Below are positions 9,459 through 19,682 of a stretch of DNA of 64,000 nt, one piece after another. The stretch comes from Rhizobium rhizoryzae (GTDB lineage: Bacteria; Pseudomonadota; Alphaproteobacteria; Rhizobiales; Rhizobiaceae), in the NCBI RefSeq assembly GCF_011046895.1, contig NZ_CP049250.1, forward strand, positions 940,001 through 1,004,000. The letters are read 5' to 3'. The position numbers and the translations under genes were made by a program. The notes beneath the pieces are model-generated. The model was not told the DNA's origin and made no database searches. It was given only the letters and a program-made list of their open reading frames with translations. How positions within the stretch are numbered: position 1 is the stretch's first letter; each line of letters begins with the position of its first letter.

Positions 9459-10451
9459 TTACAAGAGCGATTTCAATTCATCCAGCTTGTCGTTGACCAG
9501 CCAGCCGTAATAGTTCTCTTCCGGCAGGGAGCCTCCGCCGCCACGGTTGCGGGCGGCAAGCGCAGCTGCACGGCTGGCTGTATTGCCGACGTTATAAAGT
9601 GTGGCGGTAATCCCTGGATTGCGGGAGATGTCCATTCCGGCAATGTCTGCATAATCATCGATTGCTCGGCGGATCGTCGCCGCCATGTAGGCCAGAGACT
9701 TGTCCGGATCCATGATCGCCTTGTAGACACCCTGGGCGTCGGCCGGATCAAGCTTCGCATAGCCGGAGCGGCTGGCCACAAGGTCGGACTGCATGAGCGC
9801 GGTCAACGGGTTGAGCTGGCCCAAACCGAATGTCTGACCTGCATAGAACGGTTGGAAAAATACAGCGCTGAAGCGGTCATTGGGGTAGGAAACTCCATCG
9901 ACCTTTTCACCTCGGAACGTTTGCTCCCAGACATTTTCGCGGCAGGACCAGAGTTTATAGGAATCGCTGAACCGCTCGCACTTTTCGAATTGCGGACGCG
10001 TAACGAACTGGGTGATCGACTCGCCCTTGTAGCTGAAGCGGAAGTTGTCACCGGCATAGGCCGCGGCCTTGACATAATAGGACTGGAGCCTGTCGTAAGC
10101 ATCGACGTTATAGGTGTGCTCACCAACAATGGCGCCGACAATATGGATTGGATCAATGTCATATTGGCGAGCCGTCTGCTTGATCTTCGATATCAGTGAC
10201 CGATCGCCAGCGAGAAGATCGCGAATCTTGTCGAACTTGTCATCGAATGTTGTCCTGCCCTCGCGGGTCCGTCGAACCGAAGCGCCTGGAATCTTGGGCT
10301 GCTCGGCATTGCGGTTGCCTGGCGGCACAGTGGTCAAGCTCCCGGCCTGAACCTCCGGCACGGAAAGCGCGAAAACCATCAAGACGGCGAGCAAAGAACG
10401 TTTCAAGACGAATATCCCAGGGAACAGCAGAGCATGCAGGCTCTTCAGCAC
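9459..10451 (-). CDS. DUF1402 family secreted protein
   Basis: About 330 aa. A hydrophobic N-terminal segment (LLAVLMVFALSVPEVQAG) looks like a Sec signal peptide with AxA-like cleavage, so the product is probably periplasmic. The remainder matches the rhizobial DUF1402 family; the central part (IVGAIVGEHTYN, QTFGLGQLNPLTAL) recalls lysozyme-like or soluble transglycosylase folds with a catalytic-type Glu, but I cannot assign an activity. The GTG start at 10451 is uncertain; a TTG about 15 codons in would give a shorter signal peptide. It is the first gene before the P450. Confidence 0.78.
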   Translation of the reverse strand: MLKSLHALLFPGIFVLKRSLLAVLMVFALSVPEVQAGSLTTVPPGNRNAEQPKIPGASVRRTREGRTTFDDKFDKIRDLLAGDRSLISKIKQTARQYDIDPIHIVGAIVGEHTYNVDAYDRLQSYYVKAAAYAGDNFRFSYKGESITQFVTRPQFEKCERFSDSYKLWSCRENVWEQTFRGEKVDGVSYPNDRFSAVFFQPFYAGQTFGLGQLNPLTALMQSDLVASRSGYAKLDPADAQGVYKAIMDPDKSLAYMAATIRRAIDDYADIAGMDISRNPGITATLYNVGNTASRAAALAARNRGGGGSLPEENYYGWLVNDKLDELKSLL

Positions 10452-10492
10452 GTTGCTTTCGGACGAATCAGAAATCCGAAATAAAAGGCACT

Positions 10493-10510
10493 TATGGGTA
10501 TGAACCCATA
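10493..10510. promoter_or_regulatory. 18-bp palindrome upstream of the DUF1402-P450 genes
   Basis: TATGGGTATGAACCCATA is a perfect 7-bp inverted repeat with a 4-nt spacer, 42 bp upstream of the DUF1402 start. It is a plausible operator; the regulator is unknown. Confidence 0.4.
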
Positions 10511-10572
10511 CTGAATGTAGAGCGACAAGGCGAGCCTGAGTGCTTCAATTTCCCGTCAAAAGGATCATCGAA

Positions 10573-10597
10573 GGCAAGGGCGCGTTGCGCCCTTGCC
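10573..10597 (-). terminator. Terminator of hslVU
   Basis: An 11-bp perfect stem (GGCAAGGGCGC with its complement) and a 3-nt loop lie 20 bp past the hslU stop. On the minus strand a short CTTTT follows some bases later, so termination may be only partly intrinsic. Confidence 0.6.
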
Positions 10598-10616
10598 ACT
10601 CGGCATACAAGCGGCA

Positions 10617-11924
10617 TTACAGAATATAGCGAGAAAGATCGGTATCGGCAGCAATATCGCCGACATGCTGGCGCACATAGGCCGAATCGATCGTCACTTC
10701 AGTATTGGGGCGATCCGGCGCGTGGAAGGAAATTTCGTCCAGCACCCGCTCCATCACCGTCTGCAGACGCCGCGCACCAATGTTTTCTACAGAGGAATTG
10801 AGATGCACCGCCACATCGGCAAGCGCATCGATCGCATCCTCTGTAAAATCGAGCGCAAGTTGCTCGGTCTCCATCAGCGCCTTGTACTGACGGATGAGAC
10901 TTGCCTCGGTCTCCGTCAGAATACGCCGAAAGTCCTCCTTGGAGAGCGGCTTCAGTTCGACCCGGATCGGCAGGCGACCCTGCAGTTCAGGGAGAAGGTC
11001 TGACGGCTTTGCAACATGGAAAGCGCCAGATGCGATGAACAGAATATGGTCTGTCTTGACCGGACCATATTTGGTGGAAACTGTCGTGCCTTCTACCAAA
11101 GGCAAGAGATCACGCTGCACACCTTCGCGGGACACCCCTGCCCCCATACCGCCATCCCGCGCTGCGATCTTGTCGATCTCATCGAGGAAGACGATACCAT
11201 CATTTTCAACCGAGCGAACGGCTTCTCGCTGGATGACTTCATTGTCGATCAGCTTATCGGATTCATCTCGAATGAGATCGCCGTAAGACTTCGAAACCGT
11301 TGTGCGAACCTTCTTGGTACGTCCGCCCATGGCCTTGCCGAACATGTCGGAAAGATTGAGCACGCCAATATTGGCGCCCGGCATGCCCGGAATTTCGAAG
11401 CCCGATGCACCGCTTCCGGTATCGGCGACCTCGATCTCGATCTCCTTATCGTCCAGTTCGCCGGAACGAAGCTTCTTGCGGAATGAGTCGCGGGTGGCGG
11501 GAGATGCGGTGGAGCCAACAAGAGCATCCAGCACGCGCTCTTCGGCACTTGCATGTGCCTTCGCCTGAACCTCGGCGCGCTTCTTGTCGCGCACCAGCCC
11601 GATGCCGATTTCAACGAGGTCGCGGATGATCTGCTCGACATCGCGCCCAACGTAACCGACTTCCGTGAACTTCGTTGCTTCGACCTTGATGAAAGGAGCA
11701 CCTGCCAGCTTCGCGAGACGGCGAGAAATCTCGGTCTTGCCGACACCGGTCGGGCCAATCATCAGGATGTTCTTCGGCATGACCTCATCGCGCAGGCTTT
11801 CATCGAGTTGCTGACGGCGCCAGCGATTGCGAAGCGCAATAGCAACGGCACGCTTGGCATCCTGCTGACCGATAATGTGCCGATCCAGCTCGGAAACGAT
11901 TTCTCGTGGGGAAAAGTTTGTCAT
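10617..11924 (-). CDS. hslU: HslUV protease, AAA+ unfoldase subunit HslU
   Basis: A 435-aa cytoplasmic ATPase that unfolds and feeds substrates to HslV. The Walker A GPTGVGKT is at about 57-64; [16 protein letters not shown] contains the GYVG pore loop; Walker B is VFLDEIDKI; the arginine-finger/sensor region follows. The C-terminus DLSRYIL is the tail that inserts into HslV. AGAGGA precedes the ATG. It is downstream of hslV with a 77-bp spacer that holds a GATCGG...CCGATC stem-loop (11950-11970). Confidence 0.97.
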   Translation of the reverse strand: MTNFSPREIVSELDRHIIGQQDAKRAVAIALRNRWRRQQLDESLRDEVMPKNILMIGPTGVGKTEISRRLAKLAGAPFIKVEATKFTEVGYVGRDVEQIIRDLVEIGIGLVRDKKRAEVQAKAHASAEERVLDALVGSTASPATRDSFRKKLRSGELDDKEIEIEVADTGSGASGFEIPGMPGANIGVLNLSDMFGKAMGGRTKKVRTTVSKSYGDLIRDESDKLIDNEVIQREAVRSVENDGIVFLDEIDKIAARDGGMGAGVSREGVQRDLLPLVEGTTVSTKYGPVKTDHILFIASGAFHVAKPSDLLPELQGRLPIRVELKPLSKEDFRRILTETEASLIRQYKALMETEQLALDFTEDAIDALADVAVHLNSSVENIGARRLQTVMERVLDEISFHAPDRPNTEVTIDSAYVRQHVGDIAADTDLSRYIL

Positions 11925-12001
11925 GATGTCCTCTTGGCATCTCCATTTCGATCGGCCTTGCGGCCCGATCCGAGGAGCCCTTCACAATAGTTCTGACGGA
12001 T

Positions 12002-12529
12002 TTATTCGGCGTCGAGTGCTTCAACGACCAGATTGTGGTTCGTGTAGACACAAATATCGGCTGCAATATCGAGCGCCTGCCGGGCAATGTCTTCCGCAGA
12101 CTTGTCCGTATCCATCAGAGCGCGCGCTGCAGCATAGGCATAGTTGCCGCCGGAGCCGATGGCGATGGTTCCATGTTCCGGCTCGAGCACGTCGCCATTG
12201 CCTGTGATGGCAAGCGTGATCTGCTTGTCCGCCACCAGCATCATTGCTTCCAGATTGCGCAGATATTTGTCTGTACGCCAATCCTTCGCAAGCTCCACTG
12301 CGGCGCGCATCAATTGCCCCGGATATTGTTCGAGCTTCCGCTCCAGTCTGTCCAGCAACGTAAACGCATCCGCCGTCGCGCCAGCAAAGCCCGCAATGAC
12401 ATCGCCGCTCTTGCCGATGCGCCGAACCTTTCGTGCATTGCCCTTCATGACCGTCTGACCGAGACTCACCTGCCCGTCGCCTGCCATGATCACCTTTCCG
12501 CCCTTGCGGACGGTAATGATTGTCGTCAT
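12002..12529 (-). CDS. hslV: HslUV protease, proteolytic subunit HslV
   Basis: A 175-aa N-terminal-nucleophile peptidase, proteasome beta-like. The first residues [20 protein letters not shown] give Thr2 as the catalytic nucleophile after Met removal. [22 protein letters not shown] and GNGDVLEPE follow the family pattern. It is the promoter-proximal gene of hslVU, divergent from hisB. A CTCCGC-CTGT-GCGGAG hairpin (12543-12558) lies in the leader. No clear heat-shock promoter was recognised by eye. Confidence 0.97.
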   Translation of the reverse strand: MTTIITVRKGGKVIMAGDGQVSLGQTVMKGNARKVRRIGKSGDVIAGFAGATADAFTLLDRLERKLEQYPGQLMRAAVELAKDWRTDKYLRNLEAMMLVADKQITLAITGNGDVLEPEHGTIAIGSGGNYAYAAARALMDTDKSAEDIARQALDIAADICVYTNHNLVVEALDAE

Positions 12530-12720
12530 GTCTCACCTTTTGCTCCGCCTGTGCGGAGACGTCATTCCCGGTTGATTCCGGCTGTTGAGGCACATGTAAG
12601 TGTGAGGCGGCGGATTGCAAATCGTTCGACCTCGACCGTCCATTCGGAATCGTTTGCACGGGAAGCGGGCGGCTGATAAGCAGCAGCAATGTTTTCCGTG
12701 TTCAGGAACCGGTGAGTACA

Positions 12721-13317
12721 ATGAGCGAACGCCGCGCTTCGATTTCGCGCAAGACCAACGAGACGTCCATTTCCGTCAGCGTCAATCTGGACGGGACCGG
12801 CACCTCCAAGATCTCGACCGGCATTGGTTTTTTCGACCACATGCTGGAGCAATTGTCGCGACATTCGTTGATCGACATGGAGATCGACTGCAAGGGCGAT
12901 CTGCACATCGACGATCATCATTCCGTGGAGGATACCGGTATCGCAATCGGTCAGGCGATTTCCAAGGCACTTGGAGATCGCCGCGGGATCACCCGGTATG
13001 CATCGCTGGATCTTGCCATGGACGAAACCATGACCAAGGCCGCGGTCGATCTTTCCGGTCGCCCTTTCCTTGTCTGGAACGTAACCTTCACGGCACCGAA
13101 AATTGGCACATTCGATACGGAACTCGTTCGCGAGTTCTTCCAGGCGCTCTCGCAGAATGCGGGGATCACTCTGCATGTCCTGAACCATTACGGTGCCAAC
13201 AGCCATCACATCGCGGAAACCTGCTTCAAGGCGGTGGCCCGCGTATTGCGCACGGCAACCGAGATCGATCCGCGTCAGGCAGGCCGCGTTCCTTCGACGA
13301 AGGGCACGCTCGTTTAA
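12721..13317 (+). CDS. hisB: Imidazoleglycerol-phosphate dehydratase
   Basis: Step 6/7 of histidine synthesis, a monofunctional 198-aa enzyme without the phosphatase domain of enteric HisB. The duplicated metal-binding motifs are [12 protein letters not shown] and [11 protein letters not shown] in the first half, and [15 protein letters not shown] in the second. I chose ATG 12721, preceded by GGTGAG; an in-frame GTG nine bases earlier is possible. It is the first gene of hisB-DUF2628-hisH-hisA-hisF-hisE-coaA, divergent from hslV. Confidence 0.96.
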   Translation: MSERRASISRKTNETSISVSVNLDGTGTSKISTGIGFFDHMLEQLSRHSLIDMEIDCKGDLHIDDHHSVEDTGIAIGQAISKALGDRRGITRYASLDLAMDETMTKAAVDLSGRPFLVWNVTFTAPKIGTFDTELVREFFQALSQNAGITLHVLNHYGANSHHIAETCFKAVARVLRTATEIDPRQAGRVPSTKGTLV

Positions 13318-13331
13318 GGTCAGGAGATTTC

Positions 13332-13814
13332 GTGATCAGCTATATCGTTCTGACCCCACCGGGAGGAGCCGAGCCGGACCATCGTTCGACGCGGTTTATC
13401 GCTGACCGGATGGTGTGGACGGCTTTTGTGTTTCCCGGGCTCTGGCTCCTGTTCAATCGCTGCTGGCTCTGGGGAATCGCAGTTCTGACGGCACAGTTCG
13501 CCGCAGGGTGGCTTGCTGACCGTCCCGGTCTGTTTTTCGCCGGAATGGCTGCGCAACTCTCCATTGCCCTCCTGACCGGTCTCGAAGGACGACAGATGCT
13601 GGTTCGGACACTGATGCGACGTGGCTGGGTTCTCGATACCGTCGTGACTGCACCGGATCTTGCTTCAGCCGAGCAGATCTATTTCGCTGGTCCTGCTGGC
13701 GACGTGCGCCAGATGACAACACCAAAGACCGACTGGACGAAACTTTCCGCGGAAGCTTCTCCCGCAACCCAGTACGGCCCGTCCTTTGGACTATTTGATA
13801 CAGGAAGACGCTAA
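13332..13814 (+). CDS. DUF2628 family small membrane protein
   Basis: 160 aa, starting at GTG with CAGGAG 5 bases upstream. After a soluble N-terminus (about 25 aa) there are two or three hydrophobic segments ([46 protein letters not shown]), then [17 protein letters not shown] and a hydrophilic tail. It matches the DUF2628 family of unknown function. It is embedded in the his operon, 14 bp after hisB and overlapping hisH by one base (TAATG), so it is translationally coupled to HisH. Whether it has a role in histidine synthesis is unknown. Confidence 0.8.
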   Translation: MISYIVLTPPGGAEPDHRSTRFIADRMVWTAFVFPGLWLLFNRCWLWGIAVLTAQFAAGWLADRPGLFFAGMAAQLSIALLTGLEGRQMLVRTLMRRGWVLDTVVTAPDLASAEQIYFAGPAGDVRQMTTPKTDWTKLSAEASPATQYGPSFGLFDTGRR

Positions 13815-14464
13815 TGCGCGTTGCAATCATCGACTATGGCTCAGGCAATCTGCGCTCGGCAACGAAGGCCTTTGAGCGCGCCGCACGCGAGGCGGGCCTT
13901 GATGCGGAAATATGCCTCACGGACAAACCGGATGTCGTGGCAAGTGCTGACCGGATCGTTCTTCCGGGCGTCGGAGCCTATGCCGACTGCCGGCGCGGTC
14001 TTGCCGCTGTTTCTGGGATGGAAGAGGCCCTCCGGGACGTTGTCGAGAACAAGGGCCATCCTTTTCTTGGCATTTGTGTCGGCATGCAATTGATGTCGAC
14101 GCGTGGCCTCGAGAAGGAGACGACGCAAGGCTTGAACTGGATTGCGGGCGACGTGACGGAAATGACACCGTCAGATCCTGCTCTGAAGATCCCACAGATC
14201 GGGTGGAACACGCTGACGCTCAACCGACCACACGCGCTGTTCGACGGCATTGCGACGGGGCCTGATGGTTTGCATGCCTATTTCGTTCACTCCTACCATC
14301 TTGCAGCATCAAATCCGGAAGACGTAGTGGCGACAACCGATTACGGCGGTCCGATGACTGCATTCGTTGCGCACGAAAACACCGCCGGTGCGCAATTCCA
14401 CCCTGAAAAGAGCCAGACACTTGGTCTCGCCCTGATTTCCAACTTCCTCCGCTGGATGCCCTGA
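13814..14464 (+). CDS. hisH: Imidazole glycerol phosphate synthase, glutamine amidotransferase subunit
   Basis: A 216-aa class I glutamine amidotransferase supplying ammonia to HisF. The nucleophile is Cys88 in [10 protein letters not shown]; the His/Glu partners are in AQFHPEKSQ near the C-terminus. The PGVGAY oxyanion strand is present. It overlaps the stop of the DUF2628 gene by one base and is followed one base later by hisA. Confidence 0.97.
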   Translation: MRVAIIDYGSGNLRSATKAFERAAREAGLDAEICLTDKPDVVASADRIVLPGVGAYADCRRGLAAVSGMEEALRDVVENKGHPFLGICVGMQLMSTRGLEKETTQGLNWIAGDVTEMTPSDPALKIPQIGWNTLTLNRPHALFDGIATGPDGLHAYFVHSYHLAASNPEDVVATTDYGGPMTAFVAHENTAGAQFHPEKSQTLGLALISNFLRWMP

Positions 14465-14465
14465 G

Positions 14466-15209
14466 ATGATCCTGTTTCCTGCCATCGACCTGAAAGATGG
14501 CCAATGCGTTCGCCTGAAGCTTGGTGATATGGACCAGGCTACGATCTACAATCCCGATCCTGCCGCACAGGCAAAGTCCTTCGAGGATCAAGGATTTGAA
14601 TGGTTGCATGTGGTGGATCTGGATGGCGCATTTGCGGGTGAAAGCCGCAATGGTTTCGCCATCGATGCCATTCTGAAAACAACCAAGAACCCGGTTCAAC
14701 TGGGCGGTGGCATCCGCACGCTGGACCACATCGAGGCGTGGCTGTCGCGTGGCCTGACGCGCGTTATTTTGGGCACCGTAGCGGTGCGCAATCCCGCCCT
14801 TGTGATCGAAGCCTGCGAAAAGTTCCCCGGTCAGATCGCTGTCGGCATAGACGCCAAAGGCGGTAAAGTTGCCGTGGAAGGCTGGGCAGAAGCATCGGAG
14901 CTCGGCGTTATTGAGCTGGCTAAGAAGTTTGAAGGTGCCGGTGTCACAGCCATTATTTATACCGACATCGATCGTGATGGCATCCTGACGGGTATAAACT
15001 GGGAATCGACTCTGCAACTGGCCGAGGCGGTTTCCATTCCTGTCATCGCATCTGGCGGCCTTGCCTCTCTGGACGATATCCACCGCATGCTGAAGCCAGA
15101 CGCGGCCAGACTCGAGGGCGCGATTTCCGGCCGTGCACTCTATGATGGCCGCATTGATCCGACTGAAGCGCTTGCGGTGATTCGCGCTGCCAAGGAGGCC
15201 CGCCCATGA
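14466..15209 (+). CDS. hisA: ProFAR isomerase
   Basis: A 247-aa (beta/alpha)8 isomerase of histidine synthesis, paralogous to HisF. The catalytic Asp8 is in [14 protein letters not shown] and the second Asp in [10 protein letters not shown]; phosphate-binding loops GGGIR and [10 protein letters not shown] are present. It overlaps hisF by 4 bases (ATGA), indicating translational coupling. Confidence 0.97.
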   Translation: MILFPAIDLKDGQCVRLKLGDMDQATIYNPDPAAQAKSFEDQGFEWLHVVDLDGAFAGESRNGFAIDAILKTTKNPVQLGGGIRTLDHIEAWLSRGLTRVILGTVAVRNPALVIEACEKFPGQIAVGIDAKGGKVAVEGWAEASELGVIELAKKFEGAGVTAIIYTDIDRDGILTGINWESTLQLAEAVSIPVIASGGLASLDDIHRMLKPDAARLEGAISGRALYDGRIDPTEALAVIRAAKEARP

Positions 15210-15982
15210 CGCTGAAGGCTCGTGTCATTCCTTGCCTGGATGTCAAAGACGGCCGCGTGGTCAAGGGCGTCAACTTTGTTGATCTCATCGATGCAGGCGA
15301 TCCTGTTGAAGCAGCGAAAGCCTATGATGCGGCCGGCGCGGACGAATTGTGCTTTCTCGACATCACTGCTTCCTCCGACAATCGCGATACCATTTTTGAC
15401 GTCGTGGCTCAGACGGCAGAACATTGCTTCATGCCCCTGACTGTCGGTGGTGGTGTGCGCGCCGTCGGCGACATACGCAAGCTTTTGCTCGCAGGTGCCG
15501 ACAAGGTTTCGATCAACTCCGCCGCAGTCAAGAACCCTGACTTCGTGGCCGAGGCTGCGGACAAGTTCGGCAACCAGTGCATCGTTGTCTCGATCGATGC
15601 CAAGCGCGTTTCCAGTGCACACGAAGCCCCTAGGTGGGAGATCTTTACCCATGGCGGACGCCAGGCTACGGGGATCGATGCTGTCGAGTTCGCTGTGACG
15701 ATGGTCGCGAAAGGGGCTGGCGAGCTTCTTGTCACATCCATGGATCGTGACGGGACAAAAAGCGGCTATGATCTTGCTCTGACGCGCACCATTGCCGATG
15801 CAGTTCGCGTCCCTGTCATCGCGTCCGGCGGCGTAGGCAATCTCGACGATCTGGTGGCAGGCATTTCCGAGGGCCACGCAACCGCAGTCCTCGCAGCTTC
15901 CATCTTTCACTTCGGTACCTATTCGATCGGTGAGGCCAAACGCTACATGGCTGATCGCGGTATAGCTATGCGGCTGGATTGA
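15206..15982 (+). CDS. hisF: Imidazole glycerol phosphate synthase, cyclase subunit
   Basis: A 258-aa (beta/alpha)8 cyclase. [16 protein letters not shown] carries the catalytic Asp11; [15 protein letters not shown] carries the second catalytic Asp; phosphate loops VGGGVR and ASGGVG are visible. It works with HisH, encoded two genes upstream. hisE follows after 11 bp. Confidence 0.97.
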   Translation: MTLKARVIPCLDVKDGRVVKGVNFVDLIDAGDPVEAAKAYDAAGADELCFLDITASSDNRDTIFDVVAQTAEHCFMPLTVGGGVRAVGDIRKLLLAGADKVSINSAAVKNPDFVAEAADKFGNQCIVVSIDAKRVSSAHEAPRWEIFTHGGRQATGIDAVEFAVTMVAKGAGELLVTSMDRDGTKSGYDLALTRTIADAVRVPVIASGGVGNLDDLVAGISEGHATAVLAASIFHFGTYSIGEAKRYMADRGIAMRLD

Positions 15983-15993
15983 GGAGAGAACGT

Positions 15994-16317
15994 ATGAGCG
16001 GATTTTCTCTGACCGATCTCGAGCAGATCATTGCGGAACGCGCTAAAGCGGACCCGTCCGAATCCTGGACTGCAAAGCTCGTGGCCGCCGGTCAGGAGCG
16101 GGCGGCCAAGAAACTGGGCGAAGAGGCGGTCGAGACTGTCATTGCAGCCATTCAGAATAATCGGCAGGATCTTAAATCAGAGGCCGCTGATCTTCTTTAT
16201 CATCTCTTGGTCGTATTGAAGATTGCAGGTATTCCGCTACAGGATGTACTGGAACAACTGCAACGCCGCACGGCTCAATCGGGCCTGCAGGAAAAGGCGA
16301 GCCGGAAACCAACATGA
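15994..16317 (+). CDS. hisE: Phosphoribosyl-ATP pyrophosphohydrolase
   Basis: A 107-aa MazG-like all-alpha pyrophosphohydrolase, step 2 of histidine synthesis. The family pattern [13 protein letters not shown] and [14 protein letters not shown] (metal-binding E/D residues) is clear. ATG 15994 is preceded by GAGGAGAGAACGT. It is monofunctional, with no HisI part. It overlaps coaA by 4 bases. Confidence 0.95.
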   Translation: MSGFSLTDLEQIIAERAKADPSESWTAKLVAAGQERAAKKLGEEAVETVIAAIQNNRQDLKSEAADLLYHLLVVLKIAGIPLQDVLEQLQRRTAQSGLQEKASRKPT

Positions 16318-17306
16318 CGATCGCCACCCAGCCCACTGGTTCCGATATGCCGGAAAGCAACCGCGATATCAATTACTCGCCCTTCTTTCTGTTTACATCC
16401 GAGGAGTGGGCGCGGTTCCGGGCTGACACGCCACTGACGCTCACCGCGGACGAAGTGCAGCGCCTGCGCTCTCTGCACGACCCGATAGACCTCAACGAGG
16501 TTCGCAGGATCTATCTCTCACTGTCGCGCCTGTTATCTGCCCATGTGGAAGCGTCACAGCTCCTGTTCCAGCAGCGGAACCGCTTTCTGAGCCTCTCGGA
16601 TCAGGTGAAGACGCCCTTCGTGATCGGCATCGCGGGATCTGTGGCTGTCGGCAAATCCACCACGGCCCGCATTCTTCAGGAATTGCTGAAGCGTTGGCCG
16701 TCCAGTCCGAAGGTGGATCTGATCACCACGGATGGCTTCCTGTTTCCGAATGCGGTGCTAAAGCGCGAAAACCTGATGGAGCGCAAGGGCTTTCCGGAAA
16801 GCTATGATATCGGGGCACTTCTCCGCTTTCTCTCTGCCATCAAGGCGGGCGAACCGAATGTGCCAGCACCCCGGTACTCCCACCTGACATACGATGTTTT
16901 GCCGGATGAGTTCACGATTGTTGACAGGCCGGATATCCTGATCTTCGAGGGTATCAACGTGCTGCAATCCCGTACGCTGCCAGCGGATGGCACAATCGTG
17001 CCGATGGTCTCCGATTTCTTTGATTTTTCGATCTATATCGATGCGGAAGAATCGCTGATCCACAATTGGTACGTTCAGCGTTTCATGCGGTTGCGTGAAA
17101 CGGCGTTTCGCGATCCGAGTTCTTATTTCAAGCGCTATGCATCAGTCGATGCGGATGCGGCGCTTGAAATCGCCGAGGGCCTTTGGCAGAACATCAATCT
17201 CAAGAACCTGCGTCAGAACATTCTGCCGACCCGACCTCGGGCGGATCTGATTTTGCGTAAAGGCAGCAACCATCTTGTTGAGACGGTTTCGCTCCGCAAA
17301 CTGTAG
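16314..17306 (+). CDS. coaA: Type I pantothenate kinase
   Basis: First committed step of coenzyme A synthesis, 330 aa. Walker A is [12 protein letters not shown] (about 102-113); DGFLFPN and RKGFPESYD are typical of bacterial type I PanK; the C-terminus is [17 protein letters not shown]-like. It overlaps hisE by an ATGA, so CoA and histidine synthesis are transcriptionally linked here, an order shared by many Rhizobiaceae. coaE, the last step of the pathway, is also in this window at 53 kb. Confidence 0.96.
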   Translation: MTIATQPTGSDMPESNRDINYSPFFLFTSEEWARFRADTPLTLTADEVQRLRSLHDPIDLNEVRRIYLSLSRLLSAHVEASQLLFQQRNRFLSLSDQVKTPFVIGIAGSVAVGKSTTARILQELLKRWPSSPKVDLITTDGFLFPNAVLKRENLMERKGFPESYDIGALLRFLSAIKAGEPNVPAPRYSHLTYDVLPDEFTIVDRPDILIFEGINVLQSRTLPADGTIVPMVSDFFDFSIYIDAEESLIHNWYVQRFMRLRETAFRDPSSYFKRYASVDADAALEIAEGLWQNINLKNLRQNILPTRPRADLILRKGSNHLVETVSLRKL

Positions 17307-17317
17307 GCGATCCATCG

Positions 17318-17356
17318 GCCACGATTGAAATTCCATCGCTGCCTATCAATCGTGGC
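17318..17356. terminator. Bidirectional hairpin between coaA and arfB
   Basis: An 11-bp perfect stem (GCCACGATTGA with its complement at 17346-17356) and a 17-nt loop sit between convergent genes, 11 bp after the coaA stop and touching the arfB stop. There is no long T run, so strength is uncertain. Confidence 0.5.
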
Positions 17357-17357
17357 A

Positions 17358-17792
17358 TCATTCCCCGTTCGGGCGCCCACGCATCTTCTTGACTTCGGAA
17401 CGGCCTGATTTTTCCTTCAAGCGTCGCTCGATGGCACCCTTGCTGGGCTTGGTTTTCCGGCGTGGTGGTGGCGGCGGCTTTGCTGCTTCCAGGAGAAGCT
17501 CCTTCAACCGTTCGCGAGCATCTTCGCGGTTGCGCTCCTGACTGCGAAAGCGGTTGGCCTCGATGATCAGCACGCCCTCTTTGCTGAGACGACGGCCCGC
17601 AAGCTTGGAGGCATTTTCCTTGATCCGGTCTGGAAGTGATGGCGAGCCTAGGAGATTAAAGAAAAGCTGAACAGCCGTCGAAACCTTGTTGACGTTTTGA
17701 CCGCCTGGTCCGCCCGCCAGAACGAACTGCTCTGTCAGTTCCCATCCGGCAATCGTTATACGGCTGTTGATGATGAGGGGGTCGCTGGCCAT
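17358..17792 (-). CDS. arfB: Peptidyl-tRNA hydrolase ArfB (ribosome rescue)
   Basis: 144 aa. A GGQ-motif hydrolase that releases peptides from ribosomes stalled on non-stop mRNA. GGPGGQNVNK places GGQ at 30-32. The C-terminal tail is rich in Lys/Arg/Pro (PPPPPRRKTKPSKG, then KEKSGRSEVKKMRGR), as needed to occupy the empty mRNA channel. GGAG lies upstream of the ATG. The gene is monocistronic, convergent with coaA. Confidence 0.93.
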   Translation of the reverse strand: MASDPLIINSRITIAGWELTEQFVLAGGPGGQNVNKVSTAVQLFFNLLGSPSLPDRIKENASKLAGRRLSKEGVLIIEANRFRSQERNREDARERLKELLLEAAKPPPPPRRKTKPSKGAIERRLKEKSGRSEVKKMRGRPNGE

Positions 17793-17836
17793 GAAAGTCT
17801 CCGGTCCCCTCTATTTCATAAAGTCGACCAAAAAGA

Positions 17837-17863
17837 AACCGCCGGCACGAGGCACCGGCGGTT
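17837..17863 (-). terminator. Strong terminator of pckA
   Basis: On the minus strand a 9-bp GC-rich stem (AACCGCCGG/CCGGCGGTT) is followed by TTTCTTTTT, a classical intrinsic terminator 63 bp beyond the pckA stop. Confidence 0.85.
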
Positions 17864-17925
17864 CTGGGTAAGCGCATCGGTTCGCTGAACGTCAGGCTTC
17901 CACCAGCCGTCCCAGAGGTCTGTTC

Positions 17926-19536
17926 TTACTCGGCGGCGGCAAGAACACCCGGAGCGGCATCCCGGACTTTGCTGTCCACATGGTCTTCGAACTTGGCGAA
18001 GTTGTTGATGAACATGGTCACCAGTTTCTTGGCCTGCGCGTCATAGGCTGCACCATCAGCCCAAGTCGAGCGTGGGTCGAGGATTGCGGTTTCCACGCCC
18101 GGAACTTCGACAGGAACCTGGAAGCCGAAGTTTGCATCCGTGCGGAATTCCGCCTTCTTCAACTCACCATTCAAAGCCGCAGTCAGAAGAGCGCGCGTTG
18201 CCTTGATCGGCATACGGCGACCGACACCATAGGCGCCACCGGTCCAGCCGGTGTTGACCAACCAGCAATCGACTTCATGCTTGGCGATCAGATCGCGCAG
18301 AAGATTGCCGTATTCCGTCGGATGGCGCGGCATGAAGGGCGCACCAAAGCAGGTGGAGAAAGTTGCTTCTGGTTCCGTCACGCCCTTTTCCGTACCGGCC
18401 ACCTTGGCGGTGTAACCAGACAGGAAGTGGTACATGGCCTGCTCAGGCGTGAGCTTTGCAATAGGTGGCATGACACCGAAGGCATCTGCCGTCAGCATGA
18501 TGATGGTCTTCGGATGCGGAGCAATGCCCGTCGCCGACGCATTCGGAATGAAGTGCAGCGGGTAGGCGCTACGGGTGTTTTCCGTCAGTGATGCATCGTC
18601 GAAGTTCGGGACGCGGTTCTCATCAAGAACAACGTTCTCCAGAACCGTGCCGAAGCGGCGTGTCGCAGCATAGATTTCCGGCTCTGCCTCCGCAGAAAGA
18701 CGGATCGCCTTGGCGTAGCAGCCACCTTCGAAATTGAAGATGCCGTTCTCGCCCCAGCCGTGCTCATCATCGCCGATGAGCGTACGGTTCGGATCAGCCG
18801 AAAGCGTCGTCTTGCCGGTGCCCGACAGGCCGAAGAAGACTGCCGAGTCACCCTCTGCGCCCACATTGGCTGAGCAGTGCATCGGCATGACGTTCTTCTG
18901 CGGCAGAAGATAATTCAGGACGGTGAAGACCGACTTCTTGTTCTCACCGGCATAGGATGTGCCGCCGATCAGGACGAGGCCGTTCGTCAGATCGCAGGCG
19001 ATGACGGTTTCAGACCGGCAGCCATGGCGCGCCGGGTCGGCACGGAAGCTTGGCAGGTTGATGATCGTCAGCTTCTGCTGGAAGCTTGCAAGTGTGGAGC
19101 GATCCGGGCGGATCAACAGATTGCGGATGAAAAGGCCGTGCCAGGCCAGTTCCGTCACCACGCGGGTGGGCAGGGCGTTATCGTGATCAGCGCCGCCGAT
19201 CAGATCCTGCACGTAAAGTGTCTTGCCTTGTGCATGGGCGAGCATGTCCTGGCGCAGAACTTCGAAATGCTCGGGCGACAGTGGCTTGTTGTTGTCCCAC
19301 CAGATGGTGGATTCAGTATTTGCATCGCGGACGACGAACTTATCCTTGGGCGAGCGGCCTGTGTGCTGGCCTGTCACTGCGCGCAGCGCGCCATCCACCG
19401 TGAGTTCAGCTTCGCCATTGCGAAGGGCTGCCTCATACAATTCGCTCTCGTTAAGGTTATAGTTGACGCGCTGAGCACCAACCAGCCCGAGAGCTTCAAT
19501 GCTATTCGACGGATTGTAAGTTCCGTGCTGCTCCAT
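17926..19536 (-). CDS. pckA: Phosphoenolpyruvate carboxykinase (ATP)
   Basis: A 536-aa gluconeogenic enzyme: oxaloacetate plus ATP to PEP, CO2 and ADP. The kinase loop [14 protein letters not shown], the metal/base segment [22 protein letters not shown]-like, and [20 protein letters not shown]-like regions mark it. I chose ATG 19536 (AAGGAAAA upstream, 536 aa as in Sinorhizobium) over an ATG seven codons earlier. It is divergent from chvI across an AT-rich 309-bp region with two operator-like sites. In rhizobia it is essential for growth on C4 acids and is controlled by a LacI-type regulator (PckR). Confidence 0.97.
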   Translation of the reverse strand: MEQHGTYNPSNSIEALGLVGAQRVNYNLNESELYEAALRNGEAELTVDGALRAVTGQHTGRSPKDKFVVRDANTESTIWWDNNKPLSPEHFEVLRQDMLAHAQGKTLYVQDLIGGADHDNALPTRVVTELAWHGLFIRNLLIRPDRSTLASFQQKLTIINLPSFRADPARHGCRSETVIACDLTNGLVLIGGTSYAGENKKSVFTVLNYLLPQKNVMPMHCSANVGAEGDSAVFFGLSGTGKTTLSADPNRTLIGDDEHGWGENGIFNFEGGCYAKAIRLSAEAEPEIYAATRRFGTVLENVVLDENRVPNFDDASLTENTRSAYPLHFIPNASATGIAPHPKTIIMLTADAFGVMPPIAKLTPEQAMYHFLSGYTAKVAGTEKGVTEPEATFSTCFGAPFMPRHPTEYGNLLRDLIAKHEVDCWLVNTGWTGGAYGVGRRMPIKATRALLTAALNGELKKAEFRTDANFGFQVPVEVPGVETAILDPRSTWADGAAYDAQAKKLVTMFINNFAKFEDHVDSKVRDAAPGVLAAAE

Positions 19537-19637
19537 GACGCGTTTTCCTTCAGCCATGTTGACGTTTGAATGACGCTAGCCACGATTTTTTAAAAAGAGC
19601 AAGGGCGGAATTTAGAAAAAATCAATAAAATCATATA

Positions 19638-19652
19638 TTTAATCGATTTAAA
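19638..19652. promoter_or_regulatory. Operator-like site 1 upstream of pckA
   Basis: TTTAATCGATTTAAA has a perfect AATCGATT core centred on CG and AT-rich arms, the layout of LacI-family operators. Its centre is 30 bp from site 2. Confidence 0.45.
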
Positions 19653-19666
19653 GATTTTTTTCTATT

Positions 19667-19682
19667 TTTAAATCGGTTTGAA
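19667..19682. promoter_or_regulatory. Operator-like site 2 upstream of pckA
   Basis: TTTAAATCGGTTTGAA is an imperfect CG-centred palindrome sharing AATCGRTTT with site 1, three helical turns away. Confidence 0.45.

Noticed and set aside
8212-9510. A 432-codon open frame antisense to the P450 gene
   Set aside because: It is the mirror of a GC-rich coding gene, has no recognisable domain or ribosome site, and the opposite strand is a clear P450.
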